Assembly (NCBI GenBank): GCA_026122225.1
Contig: JANEZZ010000399.1
Location: forward strand, 2,366,001-2,430,000
DNA: 64,000 nt
Source of the DNA: Heloderma charlesbogerti
Taxonomy: Eukaryota; Chordata; Lepidosauria; Squamata; Helodermatidae
Reading direction: 5' to 3'
Made by a program: the position numbers and the translations under genes. Each line of letters starts with the position of its first letter. The stretch's first letter is position 1. Positions 60,301-64,000 of this stretch are shown piece by piece. The notes below the pieces were generated by a model. The model made no database searches and had not been told where the DNA came from. It saw nothing but the letters and a program-made list of their open reading frames with translations.

Positions 60301-60333
60301 TGCTTTAGGAAAACATGAACAGCTTTTAGAACA
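15720..60333 (+). CDS. PIBF1: PIBF1 (CEP90), 5' nine coding exons (partial)
   Basis: Spliced CDS of exons 2-10: 15720-15971, 17547-17647, 18747-18945, 19946-20065, 39751-39884, 40919-41027, 44060-44241, 45455-45580, 60235-60333. Phases join to give 440 codons plus 2 bases; human PIBF1 is 757 residues, so the C-terminal part lies beyond the window. Known family role: PIBF1/CEP90 is a centriolar-satellite and distal-centriole protein needed for ciliogenesis, and it is also described as the progesterone-induced blocking factor. Seen: an acidic, serine-rich N terminus ([13 protein letters not shown]) followed by almost continuous charged heptad-like coiled coil with no globular domain or membrane segment. 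The start ATG is preceded by a 5'UTR exon spliced at 15675. It is head to head with DIS3, as in human. Two introns of 19.7 and 14.7 kb are swollen with transposons. Confidence 0.96.
16451..16540. repeat. Fold-back element in PIBF1 intron 2
   Basis: Arms CAAGTCACTCGAAACATGTT plus ACTTGGAAGTA, and TACTTCCAAGT plus GTGTTTGTGACTG, are imperfect inverses. Confidence 0.6.
17547..17647 (+). CDS. PIBF1: PIBF1 exon 3 (residues 85-118)
   Basis: Encodes [20 protein letters not shown] through QQEDA. Acceptor GCTTTAG, donor GTATGA. Ends in a split Arg codon (phase 2). Confidence 0.94.
18747..18945 (+). CDS. PIBF1: PIBF1 exon 4 (residues 118-184)
   Basis: Encodes [20 protein letters not shown] through LSIPEYVS. 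Acceptor TTCATAG, donor GTAAGT. Confidence 0.95.
19946..20065 (+). CDS. PIBF1: PIBF1 exon 5 (residues 185-224)
   Basis: Encodes [20 protein letters not shown] through LKHLME. Acceptor TTTCTAG. The donor GAG|GTCTGT is non-consensus at +3 to +5 but gives the right phase into exon 6. Confidence 0.93.
22380..23200 (-). mobile_element. L1/Tx1-type LINE 3' fragment
   Basis: The minus-strand reading frame 22527-22712 contains a [20 protein letters not shown] zinc-knuckle-like C terminus. This is the same position-specific pattern (CW.C...H/Y.FW.C...FW) seen at the end of the L1 copies at 31775 and 51693. The surrounding A/T-rich sequence is uninterpretable, so boundaries are approximate. Confidence 0.5.
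23238..23326. repeat. Short fold-back element, GCAATCCTATACACA tips
   Basis: The left tip ACTGCAATCCTATACACACT is mirrored by CTATAGGACTGCACT. The centre is TCCCATTGAATTCAGTGGGG. Same family as 1670, 57419 and others. Confidence 0.75.
23528..23605. repeat. CTTGTGGTACTTTAAAGACT repeat fragment
   Basis: Matches a widespread reptile repeat whose core reads CTTGTGGCACCTTAAAGACT. A second copy lies at 36287-36382. Confidence 0.45.
24124..25388. mobile_element. hAT-type DNA transposon, 1,265 bases, with GC-rich core
   Basis: The left end CAGAACTTTTCAAACT and the complement of the right end CAGAGCTTTCCAAACT are terminal inverted repeats. The flanking 8-base direct repeats ATCTATAC (24116-24123) and ATCTACAC (25389-25396) differ by one base, as expected for a hAT insertion. 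The core at about 24650-25180 is CpG-rich, unlike the surrounding intron, and includes a YY1-like CCAAGATGGCGAAC. The longest open frame (24554-25222, plus) does not resemble a transposase, so the copy appears non-autonomous. Confidence 0.75.
25180..25248. repeat. Perfect 24-base inverted repeat (hairpin)
   Basis: Arms 25180-25203 and 25225-25248 are exact reverse complements (starting CCTAAAGCAGCTAATG), with a 21-base loop that itself holds CTTAG...CTAAG. It lies inside the hAT element just before the right end. Confidence 0.9.
25397..27230. other. Intronic stretch with no recognised element
   Basis: Low in obvious simple sequence. I see no exon, no LINE reading frame and no fold-back. It could be unique intron or an old, decayed element. 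Confidence 0.4.
27231..27474. repeat. Long near-perfect fold-back element
   Basis: Ends GTGGCAAATGATGGGTTAAT and ATTAACCCATGATTTGTCAC are inverse. The inner arms (about 27288-27353 and 27354-27422) mirror with essentially no loop, for example CACTTTTCATAATCAACCTC against GAGGTTGGTTATGCAAAACA. Confidence 0.75.
28312..28446. repeat. hAT-like fold-back (CAGGGGTGGGCAAC)
   Basis: The left half CAGGGGTGGGCAACTTGTGG and CCCTCCAGATGTTTT is mirrored by AAAAGATCTGGAGGG and CCACAAGTTGCCAACCCC. The tip resembles Charlie-type hAT ends. No clean 8-base target duplication was seen. Confidence 0.7.
28729..29079. repeat. Fold-back element with GGTTCACATGTAATG tips
   Basis: The left tip GGTTCACATGTAATGCCA is mirrored by TTGTTGCATGTGAACC. 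It contains AACCCATGAATTGG and a 21-base tandem duplication around 28867-28908 (GGGTTGTTGAAGGACAAACA twice). Confidence 0.6.
29300..31738. other. Intronic stretch, minor repeats only
   Basis: Holds a tRNA-like SINE head on the minus strand (GAGCTATGGTTCCTCC near 29765), a short (TATG)n tract at about 30165-30190, and a fold-back half at about 30770-30910 (GTGGGTTAATTAACGC). There is no exon. Confidence 0.45.
31739..31774. repeat. Target-site duplication, left copy (L1)
   Basis: 36 bases starting TTCACACAAAAGAAGAGCAT and ending GTTTTTGC. They match 35908-35943 with one difference (GAATTCC against GAAATCC). Confidence 0.9.
31775..35907 (-). mobile_element. L1/Tx1-type LINE, about 4.1 kb, ORF2 only, degenerate
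   Basis: In minus-strand order the pieces are: an endonuclease start ([17 protein letters not shown]; 35595-35890), more endonuclease (35332-35577), reverse transcriptase fingers ([23 protein letters not shown]; 34187-34615), palm with LYADDMVVY (32924-33883), and a C-terminal CW...H..W.C.EVQLFW motif (32311-32652). Frames are broken by stops and shifts, so it is inactive. It is 5'-truncated at the endonuclease start and interrupted near its 3' end by BovB (31819-31946). It is flanked by a 36-base target duplication. Confidence 0.92.
31819..31933 (-). mobile_element. BovB (RTE) 3' fragment nested in L1
   Basis: On the minus strand it encodes [20 protein letters not shown], the hallmark C terminus of BovB ORF2, then GTCGGACACGACTGAACAAC and an A-rich tail. 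It is only about 115 bases long (5'-truncated). Exact 13-base duplications AACAAAGCAAAAT flank it at 31806-31818 and 31934-31946. Confidence 0.9.
35908..35943. repeat. Target-site duplication, right copy (L1)
   Basis: Direct repeat of 31739-31774, on the 5' side of the minus-strand L1. Confidence 0.9.
36287..36382. repeat. GACTTGTGGCATCTTAAAGA repeat
   Basis: Reads GACTTGTGGCATCTTAAAGA, TGTGGCATAAGCTTTCATGG, CACTTCATCAGATGCAT. This is a widespread reptile repeat of uncertain class, also represented at 23528. Confidence 0.55.
37594..37725. repeat. hAT-like fold-back, CCCTCCAGAT family
   Basis: AGCCTTCCCTAACCTGGTGC with CCTCCAGATATTATGGACTT is mirrored by AAAACATCTGGAGAGTACCA and GGTTGAGGAAGGCT. 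Confidence 0.7.
37930..38095 (+). repeat. CR1/L2-type LINE 3' end with (AAAT)n tail
   Basis: CTGTGAACCGCCCAGAGAGC, TTTGGCTATTGGGCGGTATA, then GAATGAATGAATAAATAAAT. This is a typical squamate LINE 3' end plus microsatellite tail. Confidence 0.75.
38190..38700 (+). repeat. About 500-base unnamed repeat, copy 2
   Basis: Second copy of the repeat at 4960-5495, same orientation. It includes a G run at about 38626-38638 and ends near TTCACATCTCTA. Confidence 0.75.
39137..39350. repeat. Minisatellite with embedded (AAT)n expansion
   Basis: Four imperfect units containing CCCATTTGCACAAATTGGA and GACTGAAAAA, spaced about 40-60 bases apart. The third unit's A/T linker has grown into about 14 AAT repeats at 39268-39309. 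Confidence 0.75.
39751..39884 (+). CDS. PIBF1: PIBF1 exon 6 (residues 225-269)
   Basis: Encodes [20 protein letters not shown] through ENYGKVK and ends in a split Cys codon. Acceptor TTCTCCCCAG, donor GTAAGT. Confidence 0.95.
40042..40383 (+). repeat. GGGCCACA hAT-like element, copy 1
   Basis: Blocks GAGAAGCTTT, AGAATGGGGAAAAACTGCAC, CCATCTGGGG(G)AACTC and GGGCCAGATTT(T)G recur in the same order at 50837-51150. Lies in PIBF1 intron 6. Confidence 0.65.
40919..41027 (+). CDS. PIBF1: PIBF1 exon 7 (residues 269-305)
   Basis: Encodes [20 protein letters not shown] through KERNDLSKE. Acceptor TTCAACAG, donor GTAGAA. Confidence 0.94.
41686..41753. repeat. Alternating purine-pyrimidine tract (GT/CA, ATGC)
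   Basis: (GT)n followed by ACATGCATGCATGTGTGTGA and CACACACGTGCATGCACACG. It abuts the Tc1-like left end. Confidence 0.85.
41755..43712 (-). mobile_element. Tc1-like DNA transposon, both ends present, centre lost
   Basis: Terminal inverted repeats of about 80 bases: the left end GCCTTGCATAAGTATTCACC and the complement of the right end GCCTTGCATAAGTATTCGCA both continue to TTTGACTTTTTCACAT-like and GGATTTAATT blocks. On the minus strand 41900-42270 retains a broken transposase C terminus ([24 protein letters not shown]). The transposase N-terminal two thirds is absent, and a CR1 LINE occupies its place. Confidence 0.82.
42272..43419 (-). mobile_element. CR1-type LINE fragment inside the Tc1-like element
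   Basis: Minus-strand frames, 5' to 3': [20 protein letters not shown] (43188-43436), then reverse transcriptase [20 protein letters not shown] with [20 protein letters not shown] (42645-43052), then [20 protein letters not shown] with YADN in place of YADD (42277-42465). Frames are broken and the active-site Asp is replaced, so it is inactive. It is truncated at both ends. Confidence 0.85.
43973..44059. other. A/T-rich tract before exon 8 acceptor
   Basis: ATAATAATAATAAAATATC and TTATTATTATTTTTATTTAA flank the acceptor and form a weak inverted repeat around 43970-44057. Confidence 0.4.
44060..44241 (+). CDS. PIBF1: PIBF1 exon 8 (residues 306-366)
   Basis: Encodes [20 protein letters not shown] through [10 protein letters not shown]. 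Acceptor ATTTAAAG, donor GTATGT. Confidence 0.95.
44622..45060 (-). mobile_element. About 430-base GCAATCCTA-tipped element, copy 2
   Basis: Ends TAAGAATGCAATCCTATGGC and CACATAGGATTGCTCCCTTA are inverse. The complement matches 12251-12612 with extra internal sequence. GC-rich, no transposase. Confidence 0.72.
45455..45580 (+). CDS. PIBF1: PIBF1 exon 9 (residues 366-408)
   Basis: Encodes [20 protein letters not shown] through KEMYEREN. Acceptor TTTTTAAG, donor GTAGGG. The next intron is 14.7 kb. Confidence 0.94.
46445..46665. repeat. Fold-back element, about 80-base arms
   Basis: The left arm GTAGTTAATCTTAACTATTG through CAACAAACCATAC is mirrored by TAATTATGGTTTGTTGAGAC through ATGATTAACTAC. 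The centre is about 60 bases. Confidence 0.75.
47640..48310. other. Unassigned GC-richer block
   Basis: More GC-rich than the surrounding intron, with several short open frames in both strands. None matches a family I recognise. Could be a decayed repeat or processed pseudogene; evidence is insufficient to choose. Confidence 0.3.
48600..50830. other. Intronic stretch with no recognised exon
   Basis: A/T-rich intron of PIBF1. Only a short GCGTGGCCAACTTGTAGGCC hAT-type half element near 50100 stands out. Confidence 0.4.
50837..51150 (+). repeat. GGGCCACA hAT-like element, copy 2
   Basis: GGGTGCAGAACATCTTTCAG through CCTGGGCCTGAGGTTCTGCT. Same block order as 40042-40383. The tips GGGTGCAGAAC and GTTCTGC are partly inverse. 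Confidence 0.68.
51210..51372 (+). mobile_element. CR1-type LINE fragment, plus strand
   Basis: Encodes [20 protein letters not shown] and then [22 protein letters not shown], the conserved start of CR1 reverse transcriptase. It corresponds to the segment at about 42780-42900 of the minus-strand CR1. Confidence 0.8.
51693..54448 (-). mobile_element. L1-type LINE, about 2.8 kb, 5'-truncated in reverse transcriptase
   Basis: Minus-strand pieces: [20 protein letters not shown] (54195-54380), [20 protein letters not shown] with AFADDLVIM (53468-53740), [19 protein letters not shown] (53157-53471), [10 protein letters not shown] (52819-53214), and C terminus [20 protein letters not shown] (52291-52692). 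Frames are broken. Exact 20-base target duplications ACCAGATACTTCAATTTTGT flank it at 51673-51692 and 54449-54468. It is distinct in sequence from the L1 at 31775. Confidence 0.93.
54469..55745. other. Intronic stretch with no recognised element
   Basis: A/T-rich, with no long reading frame, exon or fold-back identified. Confidence 0.4.
55746..56947 (-). mobile_element. Probable solo LTR of an endogenous retroelement
   Basis: Read on the minus strand it starts TGTAACAAATGTGG and has a polyadenylation signal in TTTCAATAAACCTCC near its far end (about 55860). It ends ...AAATTAAATCCA, and no internal gag or pol is adjacent. Three imperfect repeats of about 75 bases (for example GAGGCTGAAGAGGTCACACA at 55914 and GAGGCTTAAGAGGTTACACG at 56062) resemble LTR enhancer repeats. 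No target duplication could be confirmed, so the ends are tentative. Confidence 0.5.
57130..57245. repeat. Fold-back element around AGTAGACCC
   Basis: GCGTAGTATCCAATATTAGC and CATAGAGTAGACCCGTTGAA are mirrored by TTTCAGTGGGTCTACTCTGT and CGCTGGGCACTACCC. Confidence 0.6.
57419..57502. repeat. Short fold-back element, TCCTATACACACT tip
   Basis: AGTCCTATACACACTTACCT, CATTGAACGCAGTGGGACTT, then ACATAGGATTGCACT. Same family as 23238. Confidence 0.75.
57614..57848. repeat. Fold-back element, CAGTATCCAGTGCC family, copy 1
   Basis: The left tip GGACAGTATCCAGTGCC is mirrored by CAGTACTAGATACTGCAC. The interior CAGAAACACTTGTTTCCAAA and GGGCAGGTCAGCAGAGCTGA recurs at 61997-62265. Confidence 0.65.
57880..58130 (-). 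repeat. LINE-derived 3' ends (TATATCCCGCCTTT), two copies
   Basis: TTTTAAAATGTATATCCC(A/G)CC occurs at 57890 and 58013, each followed by AAATCAAAGCAG. This is a familiar squamate LINE/SINE 3' end on the minus strand, with an A-run at about 58037-58049. Confidence 0.5.
58270..59157 (-). mobile_element. CR1-type LINE 3' region, fragmented
   Basis: The minus strand encodes [40 protein letters not shown] and [14 protein letters not shown] (58764-59132), the conserved thumb of CR1. It then encodes [20 protein letters not shown] (58321-58545). The segment between (58560-58730) contains another LINE tail (CATTTGTATACCGC). Confidence 0.8.
59189..59560 (-). repeat. A/T-rich LINE/SINE tail
   Basis: ATTTATTTATTTGTATACTG with GTGCCCAAAGGGGCTCACAG resembles the 3' ends near 58600. 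The rest is A/T-rich with a repeated CAAATGAACAGCAGTAAAT-like phrase. Confidence 0.45.
59668..59884 (+). repeat. Tandem duplication, period about 108 bases
   Basis: Two units share GTGAGACAGG(C/T)(G/A)GAAATGCTCA, CCCCTGAT-like and CTCCACCAAGCAC blocks. Confidence 0.65.
60235..60333 (+). CDS. PIBF1: PIBF1 exon 10 (residues 408-441)
   Basis: Encodes [20 protein letters not shown] through KHEQLLE and ends in phase 2 (CA|GTAAGT). Acceptor AAATTTCAG. The next exon is not found before 64000. Confidence 0.94.
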
Positions 60334-61500
60334 GTAAGTACTTTCACCTTTCTTTTTCCTTACATGTATACTTTTAAAAGATGAAATTTAAATATTTGGA
60401 CAAATACAGCTAAAGTTTGGGATTTTCTGTTTCTTTTTTTTTAATCCATTGACAGCTGGCGCTATTTGCCCATAATTGCTACTCTGCTTTAGAATTTCAA
60501 GTTCTCCTTTCACCTTGTCCAGGTTTTCATATTCTGAGTTCTGATAAGCTGAAAGAGCCAATAGAAATTGTTACTGGAGTGCAGACCTAGAAATGCCAAG
60601 TTTCTAATAAACTATTCCAAAATATAGCGGGGTGGAAACCAAAGTTTCCAACAAATGTATAACTTTGCCTAAACCATAATGTGGTAGTTGTCTGTATTGG
60701 CATCTTGAATGCATTAGCAAAGATTAGAGATTTCCTTTGGCACCTATACTAAGCTTTGGAACAATCTGTTTATTGGCAGTATGGACCCTTTGCACCACAA
60801 CTGTTAATTTGTCCCCACAATGGGTTTTTTTAGACATTTAACTGCTGGCCCTCTCCTTCTCTCCATTAGTTAGAAGCATGACTCCCTGTTCTTAGCTCCT
60901 CCAGTCTTAGAGCCCCTTTTCTCACTCTGCTTCCCAGATGGAAACTGTAACCCGATAGGAAGTCAGAAGTCACTTATTGCTTCATTCTTAAGTCTGCTAT
61001 ATTAGGGTTAAAATGGAATCTGTGGTACAGTTTTTTTTGTCAAAGTAATAGTAGTCATGCTATTGAGCATATCTTTTCTCTTGAGAAAGAACTTGGCAAG
61101 ATGCTCTTGGTTTATCATTAGTCATTTTCATACTTGTCATGAGATTGTTAGTGGCATCATAAAAGTATAGCAGTTTTTACTAGTTACTAACTCCACTCGG
61201 CTTTGGATGTGAAAGTAAACCGATTTTGAAATTTAATGACAGATAACATTGTGATAGTTTTGTGCTTATGTGAAAGTTTTAAAAATAATTATACAAAACA
61301 TTATATACATATGTACATTTCTCTTTAGGCTTTTCCTAGGATGTAACACCTTGCAACACCTTTCTTGAATGAATAGCAGTAAACAATATAAACTAAGTAT
61401 TAGAATGTGACCACAGAATTAGGTCAAAATGAAATTAACACATTTTAAAACAGTTAACATATTAGTGAACTTTGCCCCCTAGCTGTTTATTTGAAATCAG
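60334..61500. other. PIBF1 intron after exon 10, nothing recognised
   Basis: No exon or clear element. 60860-60945 shares CTTAG(C/T)TC(C/T)TCCAG-type phrases with 59915-59965, suggesting the same dispersed repeat. Confidence 0.4.
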
Positions 61501-61996
61501 CATTTCAGTTAAAATTGCTTGAACCAGGTTTTAACAAGTAAGGACATGGACTTCTCCCTATCCACTTTATTCCACACCATACAGCCTCAATAATGTCACC
61601 CCTTACTTGCCCTTTTTCTAAGCTAAAAAGCCCCTAACGTTGTAACCATTCCTTATAGGGGAATTCTCCCAGCCCCCTGATCATTTCGGTTGCCCTGTTC
61701 CGCACCTTTTCTAGAATTGGCAGCCAGAACTGTACACTGTATTCCAAGTGCGGTTGCAGCATAGATTTGTAATTGTATTGTATGAAATTACAGTATTGGC
61801 AGTTTTATTTGCTATTTTATTTTTCATTCACTGAGTTTGGAGATATCCTTGCAATCTTGGCCACCTCCCTTCTCACCCCTAACTCTAGGTCTCTTATGAA
61901 CAAATTTAAAAGTACTAGTCCCAATACCAGTCATCGGGGAACCACACTTCTTACATTGCTCCATTGTGAAACCTGCCCATTTATTCCTACTCTCTG

Positions 61997-62265
61997 GGCA
62001 GTATCCAATACTGCTGCTACGCCTCTGCTAGTTATGCTATGCCCACAGGACCAACTGCTAATGCAACAGAAAGCTCGTGCTTCCTAAAGCAACCCTGAAA
62101 ATGGGCAGAAACACTCTTTTCCATAACAGGACAGATCAGCTGAGCTCTTTTCTGTGAACTCTGCTGACCTGCCATGTTCTGGAACAAGTGTTTCTGCCAA
62201 TTTCTGCTTCTTCAGGAACCACTAGGTTCTCGTTGTCCTAGCAGTGGGCAGTACTGGATACTGCT
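61997..62265. repeat. Fold-back element, CAGTATCCAATACTGC family, copy 2
   Basis: The left tip GGGCAGTATCCAATACTGCT is mirrored by GCAGTACTGGATACTGCTC. It shares its interior with 57614-57848. Confidence 0.7.
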
Positions 62266-62489
62266 CTCTGTTTCCTCTTCTTTGTCACTAATGCTTGGGG
62301 ACTTATCCTCTGGTCCCATGTCTGCTAAGTTTTCTCAAGAGCATTTGGTGACAGCATGTAACAACCACTTTTTGAACGTATACAATGTCTGCTGGCTCAC
62401 CCCTAGCTACATACTTACTAACATTCTCAAAGAACTCTAAAAGTTCTCCTAGATCCCTTTTCAAAAATGTATTGGTTTGCCCAAGGTAA

Positions 62490-62790
62490 CACCATTGGGT
62501 GTTACACCCAATGTACTACCCAGCATGTACCGCAGCTGCTATTTTGGATATGCAACCCCCAATCAGGGTAATTGGGGTTTGCGCTGTGTCGTGCAAACCC
62601 AGACATCGTGGGTTATTGGAGAGTTAAACAATCCTCACATAACCCTACTGCTAATTGAAGGTTATGCGAGGGTTGTTTAATGCTTGAATTACGCACAGTG
62701 GCCAGGCTCGCATGACACGATGCAACCCCTGATCTCCCCCGATTGGGTTCTACATATTGAAAATGGTGGCCGTATGTGCCAGGCACAGAC
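62490..62790. repeat. Fold-back element around AACCCTAC
   Basis: AACAATCCTCACATAACCCT is mirrored by AGGTTATGCGAGGGTTGTTT (centre near 62650). Outer parts GCAACCCCCAATCAGGG and GCAACCCCTGATCTCCCC are in part inverse/direct relatives. Confidence 0.6.
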
Positions 62791-63021
62791 CATGACTCAT
62801 AGTGGATTAAATGACCAGGCCGTGTTGTTCAAACCAGGTGATTGGCTGCCCTCCATCATCAGGTAGGGAGGTGAATCTTAATGAGAAGTTACATATTTTT
62901 GATAGAAGATCAGCAATTTTTAATCTGAAATCTTTAAGAACTCTCAAATGGTTTCCATCTAGAACTGGAGATTTGTCAATGTTTTATTTGTCAATAAGAT
63001 CTAGAACTCTATGGTTGTTTT

Positions 63022-63328
63022 CAGACAATCACAGCGGGGGGGGGGGCATTTTGGCTGCTCTCCCCACACATGCCGACCACCATTTGCATTGTTCCCCGCC
63101 CTGCAGCACAGGTTGGCATGTCATCCAAACCCAGGGCAGGGGTACCTACCCTACAAACTCTGTTGCACATTGTGGGTACAGCACGTCCGCCACCATGCGC
63201 TGGGTTCAGATGACAGGCCAGCCCACACTGCAGTGTGGGGAATAATGCAAATGTTAGTTGCACACACAGCATACGTGGGGTAGGAGGAGCAGCCACGATG
63301 GCTTCTTCCCCCACTGTGATGGTCTGAA
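63022..63328. repeat. Fold-back element, CAGACAATCACAG tips
   Basis: CAGACAATCACAGCGGGGGG is mirrored by CCCCCACTGTGATGGTCTG. An inner pair TGGCTGCTC and GAGCAGCCA is also mirrored. Confidence 0.75.
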
Positions 63329-63569
63329 TATGGCCTATCTCTTATCACCCATGTTTACTTAAGCTCTTCAGACTCCCTGAAAAAGTCAGTTCAGACACAA
63401 GTATCTGCCCTGTATTTTCTGCAGTGAAAACAGGCACAAATAATCAATTCAGCTTTTCCCCAGTCTCCTTATCCTCCTTTAACTCCCTTGTTATCCAGCA
63501 GTCCAAATGCTTCCTTGATTTGATTTTCTGATCCTGATGTATTTAAATAATTTGTATTGTTGGCCTTTG

Positions 63570-63741
63570 TGGGAAGGATCCAATCGTGCCCTTGTGCGGG
63601 CAGCCAGGCAAGCCCCGAAACTAGTGTTCCTGTTCATTTCAGGGCTTGCCCCAGAAGGGCTACATCACGGCTGCCAGCTACACACAGACTGGGACTGGCA
63701 GGCCTGGCTGCCCGCACAAGGACATGATTGGATCCTGCCCA
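63570..63741. repeat. Fold-back element, about 41-base arms
   Basis: Arms 63570-63610 and 63701-63741 are reverse complements at about 37 of 41 positions (shared GGATCCAATC and CTTGTGCGGGCAGCCAGGC). Confidence 0.85.
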
Positions 63742-64000
63742 AAGTTTTCAGCAATATGTTCCCTCACTTATTTATTGCATTCCATATTGTCCGCTTGCAT
63801 TCTTTTTCTGTGCATGTTTCTGTTCTTTTTTCTGATTTGTGCAAAACTTGTTTTCTGAAGAAAACCTTCTTGCCTTTAATTAGCTTCTTTGAATCTGCTC
63901 ATTAACCATGCCGGCATCCCTTTGGACTTGGTGGTACCTTTCCTGATCTGCAGAATACATTTTAGCTGAACTTCTATTATCATGATTTTGAATATTTTTC

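Larger units (their letters stand above)
61530..63565 (-). repeat. Old dispersed repeat broken by fold-back insertions
   Basis: Pieces at about 61530-61990, 62270-62480, 62860-63015 and 63340-63565 read like one familiar amniote repeat (for example AATGTCACCCCTTACTTGCC, TTTTTCTAAGCTAAAAAGCC, AACTGTACACTGTATTCCAA). The intervening segments are fold-back elements. I cannot assign its class with certainty; it is possibly LINE-derived. Confidence 0.45.

Overview
This window is nuclear DNA from a vertebrate, most likely a squamate reptile (lizard). It shows GT-AG introns, CpG-poor introns with one CpG-rich promoter block, and a dense load of repeats. The repeats include L1/Tx1-type LINEs, CR1-type LINEs, a BovB fragment, a Tc1-like transposon, hAT-type elements and many short fold-back elements ending in GCAATCCTA-like tips. 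Squamate origin is inferred from the BovB plus CR1 plus fold-back mixture and was not tested by a search.

Two host genes are present, arranged head to head. On the minus strand, from 13852 down to the left edge, lie the first 13 coding exons of DIS3 (RRP44), the catalytic exoribonuclease/endonuclease of the RNA exosome. They encode residues 1-598, and the rest of the RNB domain and the S1 domain lie beyond position 1. All four PIN catalytic acidic residues and the RNB DIDD cluster are visible. On the plus strand, from 15720 to 60333, lie the first 9 coding exons of PIBF1 (CEP90), a coiled-coil centriolar-satellite protein. They encode 440 codons plus 2 bases, with the 3' part beyond position 64000. 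Every exon pair joins in a consistent phase. The genes share a CpG-rich divergent promoter region at about 13400-14750.

Layout: 1-13852 DIS3 exons and introns with small repeats; 13400-14750 shared promoter and CpG island; 14534-20065 PIBF1 exons 2-5 with short introns; 20066-39750 a 19.7 kb PIBF1 intron holding an L1 3' fragment, a 1.27 kb hAT element with a GC-rich core, several fold-back elements, a 4.1 kb L1 with a BovB fragment nested in it, and a minisatellite; 39751-45580 PIBF1 exons 6-9, with a Tc1-like element split by a CR1 LINE between exons 7 and 8; 45581-60234 a 14.7 kb intron with a second clear L1, a probable solo LTR and CR1/L2-type 3' ends; 60235-60333 exon 10; 60334-64000 an intron in which one old repeat is broken up by four fold-back elements.

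I found no undescribed biological system such as an operon, defence locus, CRISPR array or new gene. The most informative material is the nested transposon history, with target-site duplications readable by eye, and several repeat families present in two or more copies here that I cannot name.
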